Below are positions 28,001 to 36,927 of a stretch of 64,000 bases of DNA, one piece after another. The stretch spans positions 1 to 64,000 of the forward strand of contig CAKZZD010000024.1 of NCBI GenBank assembly GCA_937886715.1, read 5' to 3'. The first letter of the stretch is position 1, and the number at the start of each line of letters is the position of its first letter. The notes under the pieces were generated by a model. It saw only the letters and a program-made list of their open reading frames with translations, was not told the origin of the DNA and ran no database searches. The stretch comes from an uncultured Bacteroidales bacterium (GTDB lineage: Bacteria; Bacteroidota; Bacteroidia; Bacteroidales; P3). Made by a program: the position numbers and the translations under genes.

Positions 28001-30157
28001 TCACGCTTCGCGCGCTGCAAGAAGCAGTTCCATCATCTTGATAGCCGACTGGCTGACAGGCGTTCCCGGGCCGAAAATGGCAGCCACTCCGGCATTGAAG
28101 AGGAACTCATAATCCTGCGGAGGAATAACGCCACCCGCCACAACCATGATATCCTCGCGGCCAAGCTTTTTGAGTTCCTCAATCACTTGAGGAAGAAGCG
28201 TCTTGTGTCCGGCAGCCAACGAACTGGCACCAAAGATATGCACATCGTTCTCCACAGCCTGCTTGGCAGCCTCGGCCGGGGTCTGGAACAGCGGGCCCAT
28301 ATCGACATCGAAGCCCATGTCGGCATAGCCTGTGGCCACCACCTTGGCGCCACGGTCATGTCCGTCCTGACCCATCTTGGCCACCATGATACGGGGACGG
28401 CGGCCTTCGAGTTTGGCAAATTTGTCGGTGAGTTCCTGCGCTTTCTTGAAATCGGCGCTCTCTTTGGTTTGACTGCTGTACACGTTGCTGATAAGATTGA
28501 TTTTAGCCTTGTAGCGGCCATAGACTTTTTCAAGGGCATAGCTGATTTCGCCCAGCGAAGCGCGCTTGCGGGCGGCATCGATACTCAGGTCGAGCAGGTT
28601 GCCTTTGCCTGTGCGGGCGCATTCGGTGAGGGCATTCAGAGCGGCCTCGACGGCACTGTTGTCACGCTCGGCACGCAACTTTTTCAGACGCTCGATCTGG
28701 GCATTGCGGACGGCCGTGTTGTCGATCTCCAGTGTCTCGATGGGGTCCTCATGGTCGAGGCGGTACTTATTGATACCGACGATGGTGTCGACATTCGAAT
28801 CGATGCGGCTCTGCTTGCGGGCCGAAGCCTCTTCGATACGCATCTTGGGCACTCCGCTCTCGATGGCCTTGGCCATACCACCCAGTTTTTCCACTTCCTG
28901 GATGTGGGCCCAGGCACGGTGGGCGATCTCATGGGTGAGAGTCTCTACATAATAGCTGCCGGCCCAGGGATCGACAACGCGGCAGATATTGGTCTCCTCC
29001 TGGAGGTAGATCTGCGTGTTACGGGCGATACGGGCGCTGAAATCGGTAGGCAGGGCAATGGCCTCGTCGAGGGCATTGGTGTGAAGGCTCTGAGTGTGTC
29101 CCAAAGCAGCGCCCATAGCCTCGATACACGTGCGGGCCACATTGTTGAAAGGATCCTGCTCGGTGAGGCTCCAACCCGAAGTCTGCGTGTGGGTACGCAG
29201 TGCCAGCGACTTGGGGTTCTTGGGATCGAACTGCTTGACGATCTTGGCCCACAGCATACGGGCGGCGCGCATCTTGGCGATCTCCATGAAGTGGTTCATG
29301 CCCGAACCCCAGAAGAAGCTCAGACGCGGTGCAAAATCGTCCACGCTCATACCCGCCTTGACACCGGCACGCAGGTACTCCAATCCGTCGGCCAGCGTGT
29401 AGGCCAGCTCAATGTCGGCCGAAGCTCCGGCTTCCTGCATGTGGTAGCCCGAAATACTGATGCTGTTGAACTTGGGCATGTGCTTCGAGGTGTACTCGAA
29501 GATGTCGGCGATGATTTTCATCGACGGCAGCGGGGGATAGATATAAGTGTTGCGCACCATGAACTCCTTCAGGATGTCGTTCTGGATGGTGCCCTGCAGC
29601 TGCTCCTGCGGCACGCCCTGCTCTTCAGCGGCGATGATATAGAAAGCCAGAATGGGCAGCACGGCACCATTCATGGTCATCGAAACCGACATCTTTCCAA
29701 GGTCGATCTGGTCGAACAGTATCTTCATGTCGAGGATGCTGTCGATAGCCACACCCGCCTTTCCGACGTCACCCACCACGCGTTCGTGGTCGGAGTCGTA
29801 GCCACGATGCGTGGCCAGGTCGAAAGCGCAGCTCAAACCCTTCTGTCCGGCGGCAATGTTGCGACGGTAGAAAGCGTTGCTCTCTTCTGCCGTGGAGAAA
29901 CCGGCATACTGGCGAATGGTCCACGGACGCATCACATACATGGTCGAATACGGTCCACGGAGGAAGGGGGCAATGCCGGCAGCATAGTTCAGGTGCTCCA
30001 TGCCCTCGAGGTCTTTCATGCCATAAACGGGCTTCACGTCGATCTGCTCGGGCGTGGTCCAATTCTTTTCAATATGATTCTGTTTTTCCCAATCGGTGAA
30101 AGATTGATGCTTTCCATCGTCCTTCCGGATGTCGATTTTTGAAAAGTCTGGTCTCAT
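28001..30157 (-). CDS. mutB: Methylmalonyl-CoA mutase large subunit
   Basis: MutB has 718 residues from the ATG at 30157 (a TTG six bases upstream is in frame). The N-terminal substrate-binding barrel carries [20 protein letters not shown] and [18 protein letters not shown]. The C-terminal cobalamin domain contains [10 protein letters not shown] with the cobalt-ligating H600, then [10 protein letters not shown] and [11 protein letters not shown]. The enzyme interconverts succinyl-CoA and methylmalonyl-CoA in the propionate pathway. The usual small subunit gene mutA is not upstream and is not found in this window. The accessory GTPase gene meaB is at 61646. Confidence 0.96.
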   Translation of the reverse strand: MRPDFSKIDIRKDDGKHQSFTDWEKQNHIEKNWTTPEQIDVKPVYGMKDLEGMEHLNYAAGIAPFLRGPYSTMYVMRPWTIRQYAGFSTAEESNAFYRRNIAAGQKGLSCAFDLATHRGYDSDHERVVGDVGKAGVAIDSILDMKILFDQIDLGKMSVSMTMNGAVLPILAFYIIAAEEQGVPQEQLQGTIQNDILKEFMVRNTYIYPPLPSMKIIADIFEYTSKHMPKFNSISISGYHMQEAGASADIELAYTLADGLEYLRAGVKAGMSVDDFAPRLSFFWGSGMNHFMEIAKMRAARMLWAKIVKQFDPKNPKSLALRTHTQTSGWSLTEQDPFNNVARTCIEAMGAALGHTQSLHTNALDEAIALPTDFSARIARNTQIYLQEETNICRVVDPWAGSYYVETLTHEIAHRAWAHIQEVEKLGGMAKAIESGVPKMRIEEASARKQSRIDSNVDTIVGINKYRLDHEDPIETLEIDNTAVRNAQIERLKKLRAERDNSAVEAALNALTECARTGKGNLLDLSIDAARKRASLGEISYALEKVYGRYKAKINLISNVYSSQTKESADFKKAQELTDKFAKLEGRRPRIMVAKMGQDGHDRGAKVVATGYADMGFDVDMGPLFQTPAEAAKQAVENDVHIFGASSLAAGHKTLLPQVIEELKKLGREDIMVVAGGVIPPQDYEFLFNAGVAAIFGPGTPVSQSAIKMMELLLAAREA

Positions 30158-30199
30158 TATCAATACTTTATATTATAATCATTCATTAACTTCAAATTG

Positions 30200-30230
30200 C
30201 AAATATAATAAAATTATCTAACACCGCCAA
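30200..30230 (-). promoter_or_regulatory. Promoter for mutB
   Basis: Minus-strand TTG (30230-30228), 20 bases, TATATTTG (30207-30200), giving a leader of about 40 bases before the ATG at 30157. Confidence 0.7.
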
Positions 30231-30402
30231 CTTTTTTCCTCTTGCATCGCCTCATTGGACTCTAAATCATGGATGCCCAACGCTCAACACGGTCCCTCGC
30301 CGAGTGCAGCCACATGTCGTGGAAAACGCTTTCTGGACGTCGGAAAATGACATGCTGCGCTAGCCCCAAAATGGCAAAATATCACATCCACAGAAAAATA
30401 AA

Positions 30403-30434
30403 TTTGCAGGATCCAATGATTGTTCGTATCTTTG
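30403..30434 (+). promoter_or_regulatory. Promoter abutting the phosphatase start codon
   Basis: TTTG (30403-30406), a 20-base spacer and TATCTTTG (30427-30434) match the consensus fully. The ATG at 30439 begins only five bases after the -7 box, so the transcript is predicted to be leaderless or almost so. The remainder of the 30158-30438 gap shows no gene. Confidence 0.75.
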
Positions 30435-30438
30435 CACC

Positions 30439-30933
30439 ATGAAAAAAATATTATTTGTATGTCACGGCAACATCTGCCGCAGCCCGATGGCCGAGTTTAT
30501 TATGAAGAGAATTGCCCGTCGTGCAGGCAAGGAAGAAGAATATGAGATAGCCTCGTCGGCCACCAGCAGCGAGGAACTGGGCAACCCCGTCTACCCCATG
30601 GCGCGACAGGCGCTTGCCGAGCACGGCATCGGGTGTCCCGGCAAAGTGGCAGTGCTCACCATACCGGGCGACTATGCCTACTACGACATGATTATCGGTA
30701 TGGACAGCGAGAACATGGCCGAAATGCATCGTCTCTTCGGTGGCGACCCCGACGGAAAACTATCCCTGCTGCTCGACCACACTCCCGAATCGGACACCAA
30801 ACACCACAACCGCGACATCGCCGACCCGTGGTACACTCGCAACTTCCGCGTGGCATGGGACGACATCTTCGCCGGATGCTCGGCACTGTTCGAAAAACTT
30901 GAATCTCAGGCAGAGCCCACCCCTGCTGAATGA
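30439..30933 (+). CDS. Low-molecular-weight protein-tyrosine phosphatase
   Basis: The protein has 164 residues. The P-loop CHGNICRSP carries the nucleophile C8 and R14, and the general-acid loop is DIADPWYTRNF. The fold and length fit the LMW-PTP family, which removes phosphate from tyrosine on proteins, often those controlling polysaccharide export. No tyrosine kinase or capsule gene is adjacent. The stop overlaps the next start as ATGA at 30930-30933. The promoter sits immediately before the ATG. Confidence 0.94.
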   Translation: MKKILFVCHGNICRSPMAEFIMKRIARRAGKEEEYEIASSATSSEELGNPVYPMARQALAEHGIGCPGKVAVLTIPGDYAYYDMIIGMDSENMAEMHRLFGGDPDGKLSLLLDHTPESDTKHHNRDIADPWYTRNFRVAWDDIFAGCSALFEKLESQAEPTPAE

Positions 30934-31739
30934 ACGACGACCCCATCTCTTTTGAACAAGTCGAGGCTCTCGGCATCTCGAGGCAAGCCTACGACGAAGT
31001 GCTCGACATCGTCGGCCACATTCCCTCCATCGACCAACTGTCGACTCTGCTTGCCATGTGGCAGGCCAGCGGCACCGACAAAAGCCTCTACGGATGGCTG
31101 CGCGGACAGCAACATGCCGTGGAACGCGACGAATACCTCTACTCCAGCCAAGCTCCGGGCGTGCCCGAACCCCGCATCAAGGAATGCCTCGACATTGCCA
31201 GACAGATTTGCCGCGACATCGCCGTCCTCCCCCACCCCGACCCCATGCCCACGGGCACGCTGCTCTACATGGTGGGCAACATCAGCGGCGAGCTGGCCGG
31301 CAGCGAATATGCCAGAAAATGCCTGCACCTGGTGGACAGCGCCATGGCCACCGGTGGACATGATGAAGACTGTGCCTATATCGAAATGATTCTGCAGGCG
31401 CTGCACAGCAGCATGATGGTGAAGCAGCACGTGGCAGTAGCCGCCGGCGGGATATTCATGGCATCCCTTGCCTCCACAGCACCACACGGCTTCGACATAC
31501 TGGTGCCGCGCGAAGTGCGCCTCGACGCCTTCCTGTTCGGCGAAGAGGCCGGCCGCTATATCGCTGCCATCGACGAGGCTAGCGACGACGCCTTCCTGCT
31601 CAAACTGGGTGAGGCCCGTCTCAACTGCTGTTTTTTGGGTCGCGTCACCAAAGGACGCATCGTGGTCGACGGCTACGACTTCGGTCCTACTCGCCGCTTT
31701 CTTCCTCCACAGGAGCAGGTGCCTTGGCCTTCAGCTTGA
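30930..31739 (+). CDS. AIR synthase (PurM/PurL C-terminal)-like protein
   Basis: The protein has 269 residues. The C-terminal half (about 150-255) resembles the PurM/PurL C-terminal domain: LFGEEAGRYIAAID, then LGEARLNCCFLGRVTKGRIVVDG. However, the usual HDVSDGGL loop is replaced by HVAVAAGGIF. The first 140 residues are helical and unlike a PurL ATP-binding half, so a full synthetase is excluded. A degenerate AIR-synthase-related protein is my best reading. It is translationally coupled to the phosphatase gene upstream. Its 3' end overlaps the opposite lipoprotein gene by 53 bases. Confidence 0.55.
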   Translation: MNDDPISFEQVEALGISRQAYDEVLDIVGHIPSIDQLSTLLAMWQASGTDKSLYGWLRGQQHAVERDEYLYSSQAPGVPEPRIKECLDIARQICRDIAVLPHPDPMPTGTLLYMVGNISGELAGSEYARKCLHLVDSAMATGGHDEDCAYIEMILQALHSSMMVKQHVAVAAGGIFMASLASTAPHGFDILVPREVRLDAFLFGEEAGRYIAAIDEASDDAFLLKLGEARLNCCFLGRVTKGRIVVDGYDFGPTRRFLPPQEQVPWPSA

Positions 31740-32157
31740 ACACATAGCGCCGCGAATTCTGGTCCACGGCGTAAAGCTCGTTGCCATGACGGGTGCAGGT
31801 CACTGTCAGCGTGTTCTCGTCGGCATCATGTATGGTGCCGTTGCCGGTGTCGCCGTTCATCGTGACATGCCCCCACACTTTCCCCTGTGCGCCATACGTT
31901 TCGACATACATTGTCTCGGGCTCCGCCTTGACCGGGGCTGGACGCACCACACGCGGACGCTGCGGCGCCGGGCGCGACGTGACGGGCCTCGGCTGGAACT
32001 CGGTGCGCTCCTCGGCAGGAGCCGGCTCGGAATCGTCGGCGATATAGGTCAAAGTGTCTGGCACGACCTCATCGCCCGCACGGGTTTCCTGACGATTGTT
32101 GCAAGCCGTCAGCAGCAATGCCGTGGCAGCCGCCAGCATGAAATAATAACGTCTCAT
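31687..32157 (-). CDS. Small proline-rich lipoprotein
   Basis: The protein has 156 residues. A signal peptide ends in a lipobox LLTAC (C19). A proline/arginine-rich spacer (about 45-85, with RPAPQRPRVVRPAPVK) precedes a small C-terminal beta domain (about 85-145, YGAQGKVWGHVTMNGDTGNG). No family is recognised. The extended proline-rich spacer is typical of outer-membrane lipoproteins reaching into the periplasm. The stop lies 53 bases inside the convergent gene. Confidence 0.75.
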   Translation of the reverse strand: MRRYYFMLAAATALLLTACNNRQETRAGDEVVPDTLTYIADDSEPAPAEERTEFQPRPVTSRPAPQRPRVVRPAPVKAEPETMYVETYGAQGKVWGHVTMNGDTGNGTIHDADENTLTVTCTRHGNELYAVDQNSRRYVFKLKAKAPAPVEEESGE

Positions 32158-32183
32158 ATAATTATATAGTTACAGTTTGTGAA

Positions 32184-32969
32184 TCAATTCCATGTGCTCC
32201 ACTCGAAGTCATGCTCGCAAGTGGCATCGGGCAACTGGGGGAAAAGGTCGCGGCCGATCAGCACCTCGAGGCTGTCGACGCTGACGGCATATTCGCGCGG
32301 ACGACTGGTCTCGGGCTGGTTCTTCACCACAAAGCCCACAGCGTGATAGCCTGTACGATTCTGCACCAGCAGCGCCTTGAAGAAAGCGTCCGGCACGTGC
32401 ACCCTGCCCTTGCCGATCGTGCGGGGCTCGCCCTCGCCGAACATGGGACCGCAGACAATGTACACCGACCCGTAGCGCTTGGCCACATTGCGTGCCAGCA
32501 TCTCGATGCGGTTCCATGCTCCGGAATTCATCGACCGGTTCTGCGGACAGACATTGGTGAAGTAGAAACTCTCCTCCAGCGCCTGCGCCGACCATTTCAT
32601 ATCGGCACGCGGCGCCATATGGCCCTTGTCCCATCCCGAATTGCTGTAGTCCTCGCGACTGGCCTTGGGATTGGCCACGTCAGGATCGCGGCTGAAAGGA
32701 TAACTGGTGTTCCATGTGCCGTCCACCTCGTCGGCCGTCAGCTCATAAGCCACCCAGTCGGGCACCAGCGTCCGGTGGTTGTACGAAGCCGTGTAGCCGA
32801 TATGCGTGACAATATCCTCGCTGTCGTCACACTCAGGAATTTCCAGTCCGGGAATCACCACCTGCTCCTCAAGCGCCGAAAAAGCCGTCCGGTCGGGCCT
32901 GCGCGAGAAGCACCCGACCATCACAATAGCGGACAACACGCTGACATATATCAATTTACGTCCATTCAT
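32184..32969 (-). CDS. DNA/RNA non-specific endonuclease, lipoprotein
   Basis: The protein has 261 residues from the ATG at 32969. The upstream in-frame ATG at 33020 lies in front of the promoter and is excluded. A lipobox VMVGC (C20) marks it as a lipoprotein. The beta-beta-alpha-Me catalytic motif is DKGHMAPRADM, where the histidine is the general base. A magnesium-binding asparagine follows in FTNVCPQNRSMNSGAWNRIE. The family (NUC1/EndoG type) cuts single- and double-stranded DNA and RNA, here probably outside the cytoplasm for scavenging or defence. Confidence 0.93.
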   Translation of the reverse strand: MNGRKLIYVSVLSAIVMVGCFSRRPDRTAFSALEEQVVIPGLEIPECDDSEDIVTHIGYTASYNHRTLVPDWVAYELTADEVDGTWNTSYPFSRDPDVANPKASREDYSNSGWDKGHMAPRADMKWSAQALEESFYFTNVCPQNRSMNSGAWNRIEMLARNVAKRYGSVYIVCGPMFGEGEPRTIGKGRVHVPDAFFKALLVQNRTGYHAVGFVVKNQPETSRPREYAVSVDSLEVLIGRDLFPQLPDATCEHDFEWSTWN

Positions 32970-32987
32970 CGCATTCAATATTTGAAG

Positions 32988-33020
32988 CAAATGTACAAAA
33001 AATATCCGAATATCTTCCAA
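32988..33020 (-). promoter_or_regulatory. Promoter for the nuclease gene
   Basis: Minus-strand TACATTTG at 32995-32988 with TTG at 33020-33018 (spacer 22). It lies between the two candidate start codons and so selects the ATG at 32969, leaving a leader of about 15 bases. Confidence 0.65.
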
Positions 33021-33164
33021 ACTGCCACAAAATAACCTCCACTCATCGCATCACCCTCCTCTGAAACACCACCCATCGGGCCTGCCAGGCCACCGAAAAA
33101 ACATCCCCTGTCCGCCCCGAAAACGTCATTCTCTAATCCACTGTCCCTCAATACCTTCTCCTTA

Positions 33165-33254
33165 TCAACTCCTACCCATCTCCTACCATAGTAGGAGATG
33201 GGTAGGAGATGGGTAGGAGTTGATATGTGGAAATCAGGCAGTTGAGGTGTTCAC
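33165..33254 (+). repeat. Dispersed palindromic repeat, copy B
   Basis: The left arm is 33170-33187 and the right arm 33192-33209 (18 bp perfect, loop CATA). The right side carries one extra 11-base unit, so a second register pairs 33165-33187 with 33203-33225. The conserved tail (GTGGAAATCAGGCAGTTG onward) is at 33228-33254. Same family as 21715-21806 and 61370-61457. The rest of the 32970-33436 gap contains only the nuclease and pfkA promoters; the small ORF at 33227-33409 is not credible. Confidence 0.85.
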
Positions 33255-33365
33255 TTCCGCTTGCCGGGATGGAAAATCGGGAGGAAAGCGGCGCACGAAG
33301 AATGGCAGACATTGACAGACAACATTTTTTTGGGTCATGGACACTGAACTATCGGAAAAAAACGT

Positions 33366-33373
33366 TATCTTTG
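33366..33373 (+). promoter_or_regulatory. -7 element for pfkA
   Basis: TATCTTTG at 33366-33373, about 63 bases before the pfkA ATG. The -33 box is weak. Confidence 0.5.
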
Positions 33374-33436
33374 CATTTGGATCCGGATATCGGCGAGAGA
33401 TCTAAATAAGTATAAATGAACAAATAAGACAGCTAT

Positions 33437-34537
33437 ATGGCACTGAAAAGAGTGATGGTACTGACTGGCGGCGGCGACTGCCCCGGACTGAATGCCGTGA
33501 TCCGCGGCATTGTGAAGCGTGCCGCGCAGGCCGACGACTGGGAGGTTATCGGATGTGTGGAGTCGTTCAACGGAGTGTTGCGTGAACCGACCGAAATCAT
33601 GATGCTCGACGAGAAGACTGTCGAGGGACTGCAGATACAAGGTGGCACCATACTTGGCACCACCAACAAGGGAGGCCCCTTTGCCTGGCCGGTGAAACAG
33701 GCCGACGGCAGCTGGACCACCGTGGACCGCAGCGATGAGATGCTTCGCAAGCTGCAGTACATGGGGGTCGACGCCGTGATCAACATCGGCGGCGACGGCA
33801 GCCAGCGCATCTCGCTGGGATTGGCCAAGAAGGGCCTGAACATCGTGGGCGTGCCCAAGACCATCGACAACGACCTGTCGCTCACCGACTACACTTTCGG
33901 TTTCCAGACAGCTGTGCAGATCTGCACCGACGCCATTGACAAGCTGGTGACCACGGCGGCATCGCACAACCGTGTGTTCATCCTCGAGGTGATGGGCCGT
34001 GACGCCGGCTGGATTGCCCTTCATTCGGCCATTGCCGGTGGGGCCGATGTGTGCCTGATTCCTGAGATTCCGTACGACATCGAGAAGGTGAAACAGAAGA
34101 TCGAGCAGCGCTACAACAAGCGCCACGGCTATTGCATCATTGTGGTGGCCGAGGGCGCCATGCCCAAGGGGGGCACGGTGACCAGCACCGAGACCGGCGA
34201 AGTGGGCTACCAGCATGTGAAGTTGGGCGGCGTGGGCGAACAGCTGGCTGCCGACCTGAAGGCTGCCGGTGTGGAGCACGACATCCGCTACACCATCCTC
34301 GGACACCTGCAGCGCGGCGGCACACCGATTGCCTTCGACCGCGTGCTGGCCACGGAATTCGGTGTCCGCGCCATGGAGTTTGTCATGGAAGGCCGTTTCG
34401 GCCAAATGGTGGCCTACCACCATCCCGATGTGGTGGGCATCCCGCTGGAGGAGGCCGTGCGCGAGCAGAACCTTGTGGCTCCCGACAGCCGGCTGGTGCA
34501 CACCGCCAAAGGTGTGGGCATTGAATTTGGAGACTAA
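33437..34537 (+). CDS. pfkA: 6-phosphofructokinase
   Basis: This 366-residue phosphofructokinase has the nucleotide loop TGGGDCPGLN (10-19), GGDGS (118-122), PKTIDND (140-146, catalytic D144) and EVMGRDAGWIA. At the two positions that separate phosphoryl donors, it has glycine (G121, like E. coli G104) but lysine (K141, where E. coli has G124). Glycine favours ATP, while lysine is usual in pyrophosphate enzymes; this mix is known from ATP-using long-type PFKs, so ATP is favoured but not certain. It commits glucose to glycolysis. A 59-base leader follows a -7 box at 33366. Confidence 0.94.
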   Translation: MALKRVMVLTGGGDCPGLNAVIRGIVKRAAQADDWEVIGCVESFNGVLREPTEIMMLDEKTVEGLQIQGGTILGTTNKGGPFAWPVKQADGSWTTVDRSDEMLRKLQYMGVDAVINIGGDGSQRISLGLAKKGLNIVGVPKTIDNDLSLTDYTFGFQTAVQICTDAIDKLVTTAASHNRVFILEVMGRDAGWIALHSAIAGGADVCLIPEIPYDIEKVKQKIEQRYNKRHGYCIIVVAEGAMPKGGTVTSTETGEVGYQHVKLGGVGEQLAADLKAAGVEHDIRYTILGHLQRGGTPIAFDRVLATEFGVRAMEFVMEGRFGQMVAYHHPDVVGIPLEEAVREQNLVAPDSRLVHTAKGVGIEFGD

Positions 34538-34558
34538 CCCAACAAAACACCAACAATA

Positions 34559-35149
34559 ATGAAAAAAGCATTACTCGTTCTCGCAATGACGGCCATCACA
34601 TCTATGGCCAGCGCACAATGGTTCGATTTCTCGAACAACAGCCATCGCTACGGCATTGGACTGGAATTCGGTGCAGTAGGCACCAAAGGGATTGTCAACG
34701 ACTACAACTACCGCGACCTGGGCGGTGGCATCAGCTTCAATGTGTGGGGCTTCCACATCGACTACATCAAAGCAGGCCCCGAACACCGCTACGACAACCA
34801 TGTGAGGGAGGTTCAGTGGGAAGACTCGGTAGCATACGCCCTCAATTTCGGCTACCAGATTCCGGTGCTGAGCTGGCTGCGCGTGATGCCGATGGTGGGC
34901 TACTGCCAGACCAACTACGGTCTGACCGATGCTTCAACAGTGAATGTCGAAGTCGACGAATCGTCGGCGAGCATGTATCACGACTATGATGTCACCCCGG
35001 GGTCACGCCGCCACTATTTCAACTATGGCGTGGGCCTGTTTGTGCAGCCCATCAAGTGGATCGACGTGTATGGCGTCTACAGCAAAAACGCCATCTTCGG
35101 AGGCATCAGCCTCAACCTTGGCGCATTCCTCGACAAAAGGAGCGAATAG
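34559..35149 (+). CDS. Predicted outer-membrane beta-barrel protein
   Basis: The protein has 196 residues. A signal peptide (1-19, ending ASAQ) is followed by alternating aromatic and glycine-rich beta strands (YGIGLEFGAVGT, GGGISFNVWGFHIDYIK). The end, GGISLNLGAFLDKRSE, lacks the usual final aromatic residue. The pattern fits a small outer-membrane barrel of unknown role. It lies 21 bases after pfkA and a terminator follows, so the two are probably one transcript. Confidence 0.75.
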   Translation: MKKALLVLAMTAITSMASAQWFDFSNNSHRYGIGLEFGAVGTKGIVNDYNYRDLGGGISFNVWGFHIDYIKAGPEHRYDNHVREVQWEDSVAYALNFGYQIPVLSWLRVMPMVGYCQTNYGLTDASTVNVEVDESSASMYHDYDVTPGSRRHYFNYGVGLFVQPIKWIDVYGVYSKNAIFGGISLNLGAFLDKRSE

Positions 35150-35169
35150 CCTTTCGGCCATCCTTACAG

Positions 35170-35208
35170 CAAGGGTCCCCTGACGCAACCGGGGACCCTT
35201 GTTCGTTT
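35170..35208 (+). terminator. Intrinsic terminator after the pfkA unit
   Basis: A perfect 11-bp stem CAAGGGTCCCC / GGGGACCCTTG (35170-35180 with 35191-35201), loop of 10, followed by TTCGTTT. The T-run is short but the stem is very stable. Confidence 0.75.
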
Positions 35209-35263
35209 GAAAAAAAACGTATTGGACGGTGAGTGGACAATTATGGACAATGCAGAAAAGATT

Positions 35264-35294
35264 TTTGCGGGATAAGAAAAATGTCGTATATTTG
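35264..35294 (+). promoter_or_regulatory. Promoter for purH-mreB
   Basis: TTTG (35264-35267), 19 bases, TATATTTG (35287-35294). The leader of about 80 bases contains a small hairpin (CCAC GCAA GTGG) but no purine riboswitch that I can recognise. Confidence 0.75.
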
Positions 35295-35380
35295 CAATTT
35301 ACGAGTCGTGCGCAAAACACCACGCAAGTGGCGTATTGTCAGTGTCTTGTTGTGAAACAGAGCATAGTAAATACAATAAT

Positions 35381-36910
35381 ATGGAACCTAAACACATAAA
35401 ATCAGCCCTTGTGTCGGTCTACTATAAAGACGGGCTTGAGGACATCGTTCGAGCACTCGACGCGCAAGGCGTCACGATTTACAGCACTGGAGGCACCTAC
35501 AAGTTCATCCACGACCTTGGCATCGAGCCCATCGCAGTGGAGACCCTGACGGGATATCCCTCGATTCTCGGCGGCCGCGTGAAGACGCTGCATCCCAAGG
35601 TGTTCGGCGGTATACTGAGTCGTCGCGACATGTATAGCGACGGCGAGCAGCTGGCCGAATACGAGATCCCTGAGATCGACCTTGTGATTGTCGACCTCTA
35701 CCCGTTCGAACAGACCGTTGCCAGCGGGGCCCCTGAACAGGACATCATCGAGAAGATCGACATCGGAGGCATCAGCCTGATCCGTGCTGCAGCCAAGAAC
35801 TTCAACGATGTGGTGATAGTGCCTGCAGTGGACTACTACCGTGAGTTTCTCGACATCTACACCTCGCAGCAGGGCTGCACCACCCTCGAGCAGCGCCACC
35901 GCTTCGCCGCCTATGCTTTCAACGTCAGCTCGCACTACGACACAGCCATTTTCAACCACTTCAACGAAAATGAGCAGCTGCCGGTGTTCAAACAGAGCGT
36001 GACCAAAGGCGAGGTGCTCCGTTATGGCGAGAATCCCCACCAAAAAGGCACCTTCTTCGGCGACTTGTCGAGCTGTTTCGACAAGCTGAACGGCAAGGAG
36101 CTCAGCTATAACAATCTGGGTGATATCGATGCCGCCTGCGCGCTGATCGACGACTTCAACGGTCGCACGGCGTTCGCCATCCTGAAACACAACAACGCCT
36201 GCGGCACGGCCGTCAGGCCCACCCTGCTGGAAGCATGGAAAGACGCCTTGGCTGGCGACCCCGTCAGCGCATTCGGAGGCGTGCTGATCACCAACCAGAA
36301 AATCACCAAAGAGGTGGCCGACGAGATGCACAAGATATTCTTCGAAGTGTGCATTGCGCCCGACTATGACGAGGATGCCCTTGAGGTGCTGCGCGGAAAG
36401 AAGAACCGCATCATCCTTCGCCGCAAAGCCTTCCGGATGGCCTCCCCGATGTTCCGCTCGGTGCTGAACGGCGTGCTGTCGCAGGACCGCGACACGGTGG
36501 TGCCGACGGCTGCCGATATGTCCAAGAGCGTCACCTCTACCCCCATCACCCCCGAACAGGCCGAGGATCTGGCTTTCGCCACCATCATGGTGAAGCACAC
36601 CAAGAGCAACGCCATTGTGCTTGCCAAAGGCAGCCAGCTGTATGCCTCAGGCACCGGCCAGACCAGTCGCGTCGATGCCCTGCGCCAAGCCATCGCCAAA
36701 GCCAAGAGTTTCGGATTCGACCTGCACGGTGCCGTGATGGCCAGCGATGCTTTCTTCCCGTTCCCCGACTGCGTCGAGATAGCCCACGAGGCAGGCATCG
36801 TGGCTGTGGCACACCCGGGCGGCTCGATACACGACCAAGACAGCATCGACTACTGCGAGCAGCACAAGATGGGTATGGCCATTACCGGAAAACGTCACTT
36901 TAAACACTAA
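35381..36910 (+). CDS. purH: Bifunctional AICAR transformylase / IMP cyclohydrolase
   Basis: PurH has 509 residues from the ATG at 35381 (the in-frame codon at 35336 lies in the leader). The N-terminal MGS-like cyclohydrolase domain (1-150) carries STGGTYKFI and GGRVKTLHPKVFGGIL. The C-terminal transformylase contains LKHNNACGTA with the catalytic K-H pair and later SDAFFPFPDCVE. It makes the last two steps to IMP. The gene is followed after 17 bases by mreB, a neighbourhood also seen in Bacteroides. Confidence 0.96.
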   Translation: MEPKHIKSALVSVYYKDGLEDIVRALDAQGVTIYSTGGTYKFIHDLGIEPIAVETLTGYPSILGGRVKTLHPKVFGGILSRRDMYSDGEQLAEYEIPEIDLVIVDLYPFEQTVASGAPEQDIIEKIDIGGISLIRAAAKNFNDVVIVPAVDYYREFLDIYTSQQGCTTLEQRHRFAAYAFNVSSHYDTAIFNHFNENEQLPVFKQSVTKGEVLRYGENPHQKGTFFGDLSSCFDKLNGKELSYNNLGDIDAACALIDDFNGRTAFAILKHNNACGTAVRPTLLEAWKDALAGDPVSAFGGVLITNQKITKEVADEMHKIFFEVCIAPDYDEDALEVLRGKKNRIILRRKAFRMASPMFRSVLNGVLSQDRDTVVPTAADMSKSVTSTPITPEQAEDLAFATIMVKHTKSNAIVLAKGSQLYASGTGQTSRVDALRQAIAKAKSFGFDLHGAVMASDAFFPFPDCVEIAHEAGIVAVAHPGGSIHDQDSIDYCEQHKMGMAITGKRHFKH

Positions 36911-36927
36911 AAAAACCAAAGCAGAAA

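Noticed and set aside
33227..33409. 60-codon ORF upstream of pfkA
   Set aside because: It starts in the repeat tail and crosses the pfkA -7 box; no family resemblance.
35295..35380. Purine riboswitch in the purH leader
   Set aside because: Only a tiny GCAA-loop hairpin is visible; the conserved purine aptamer helices and loops are absent.
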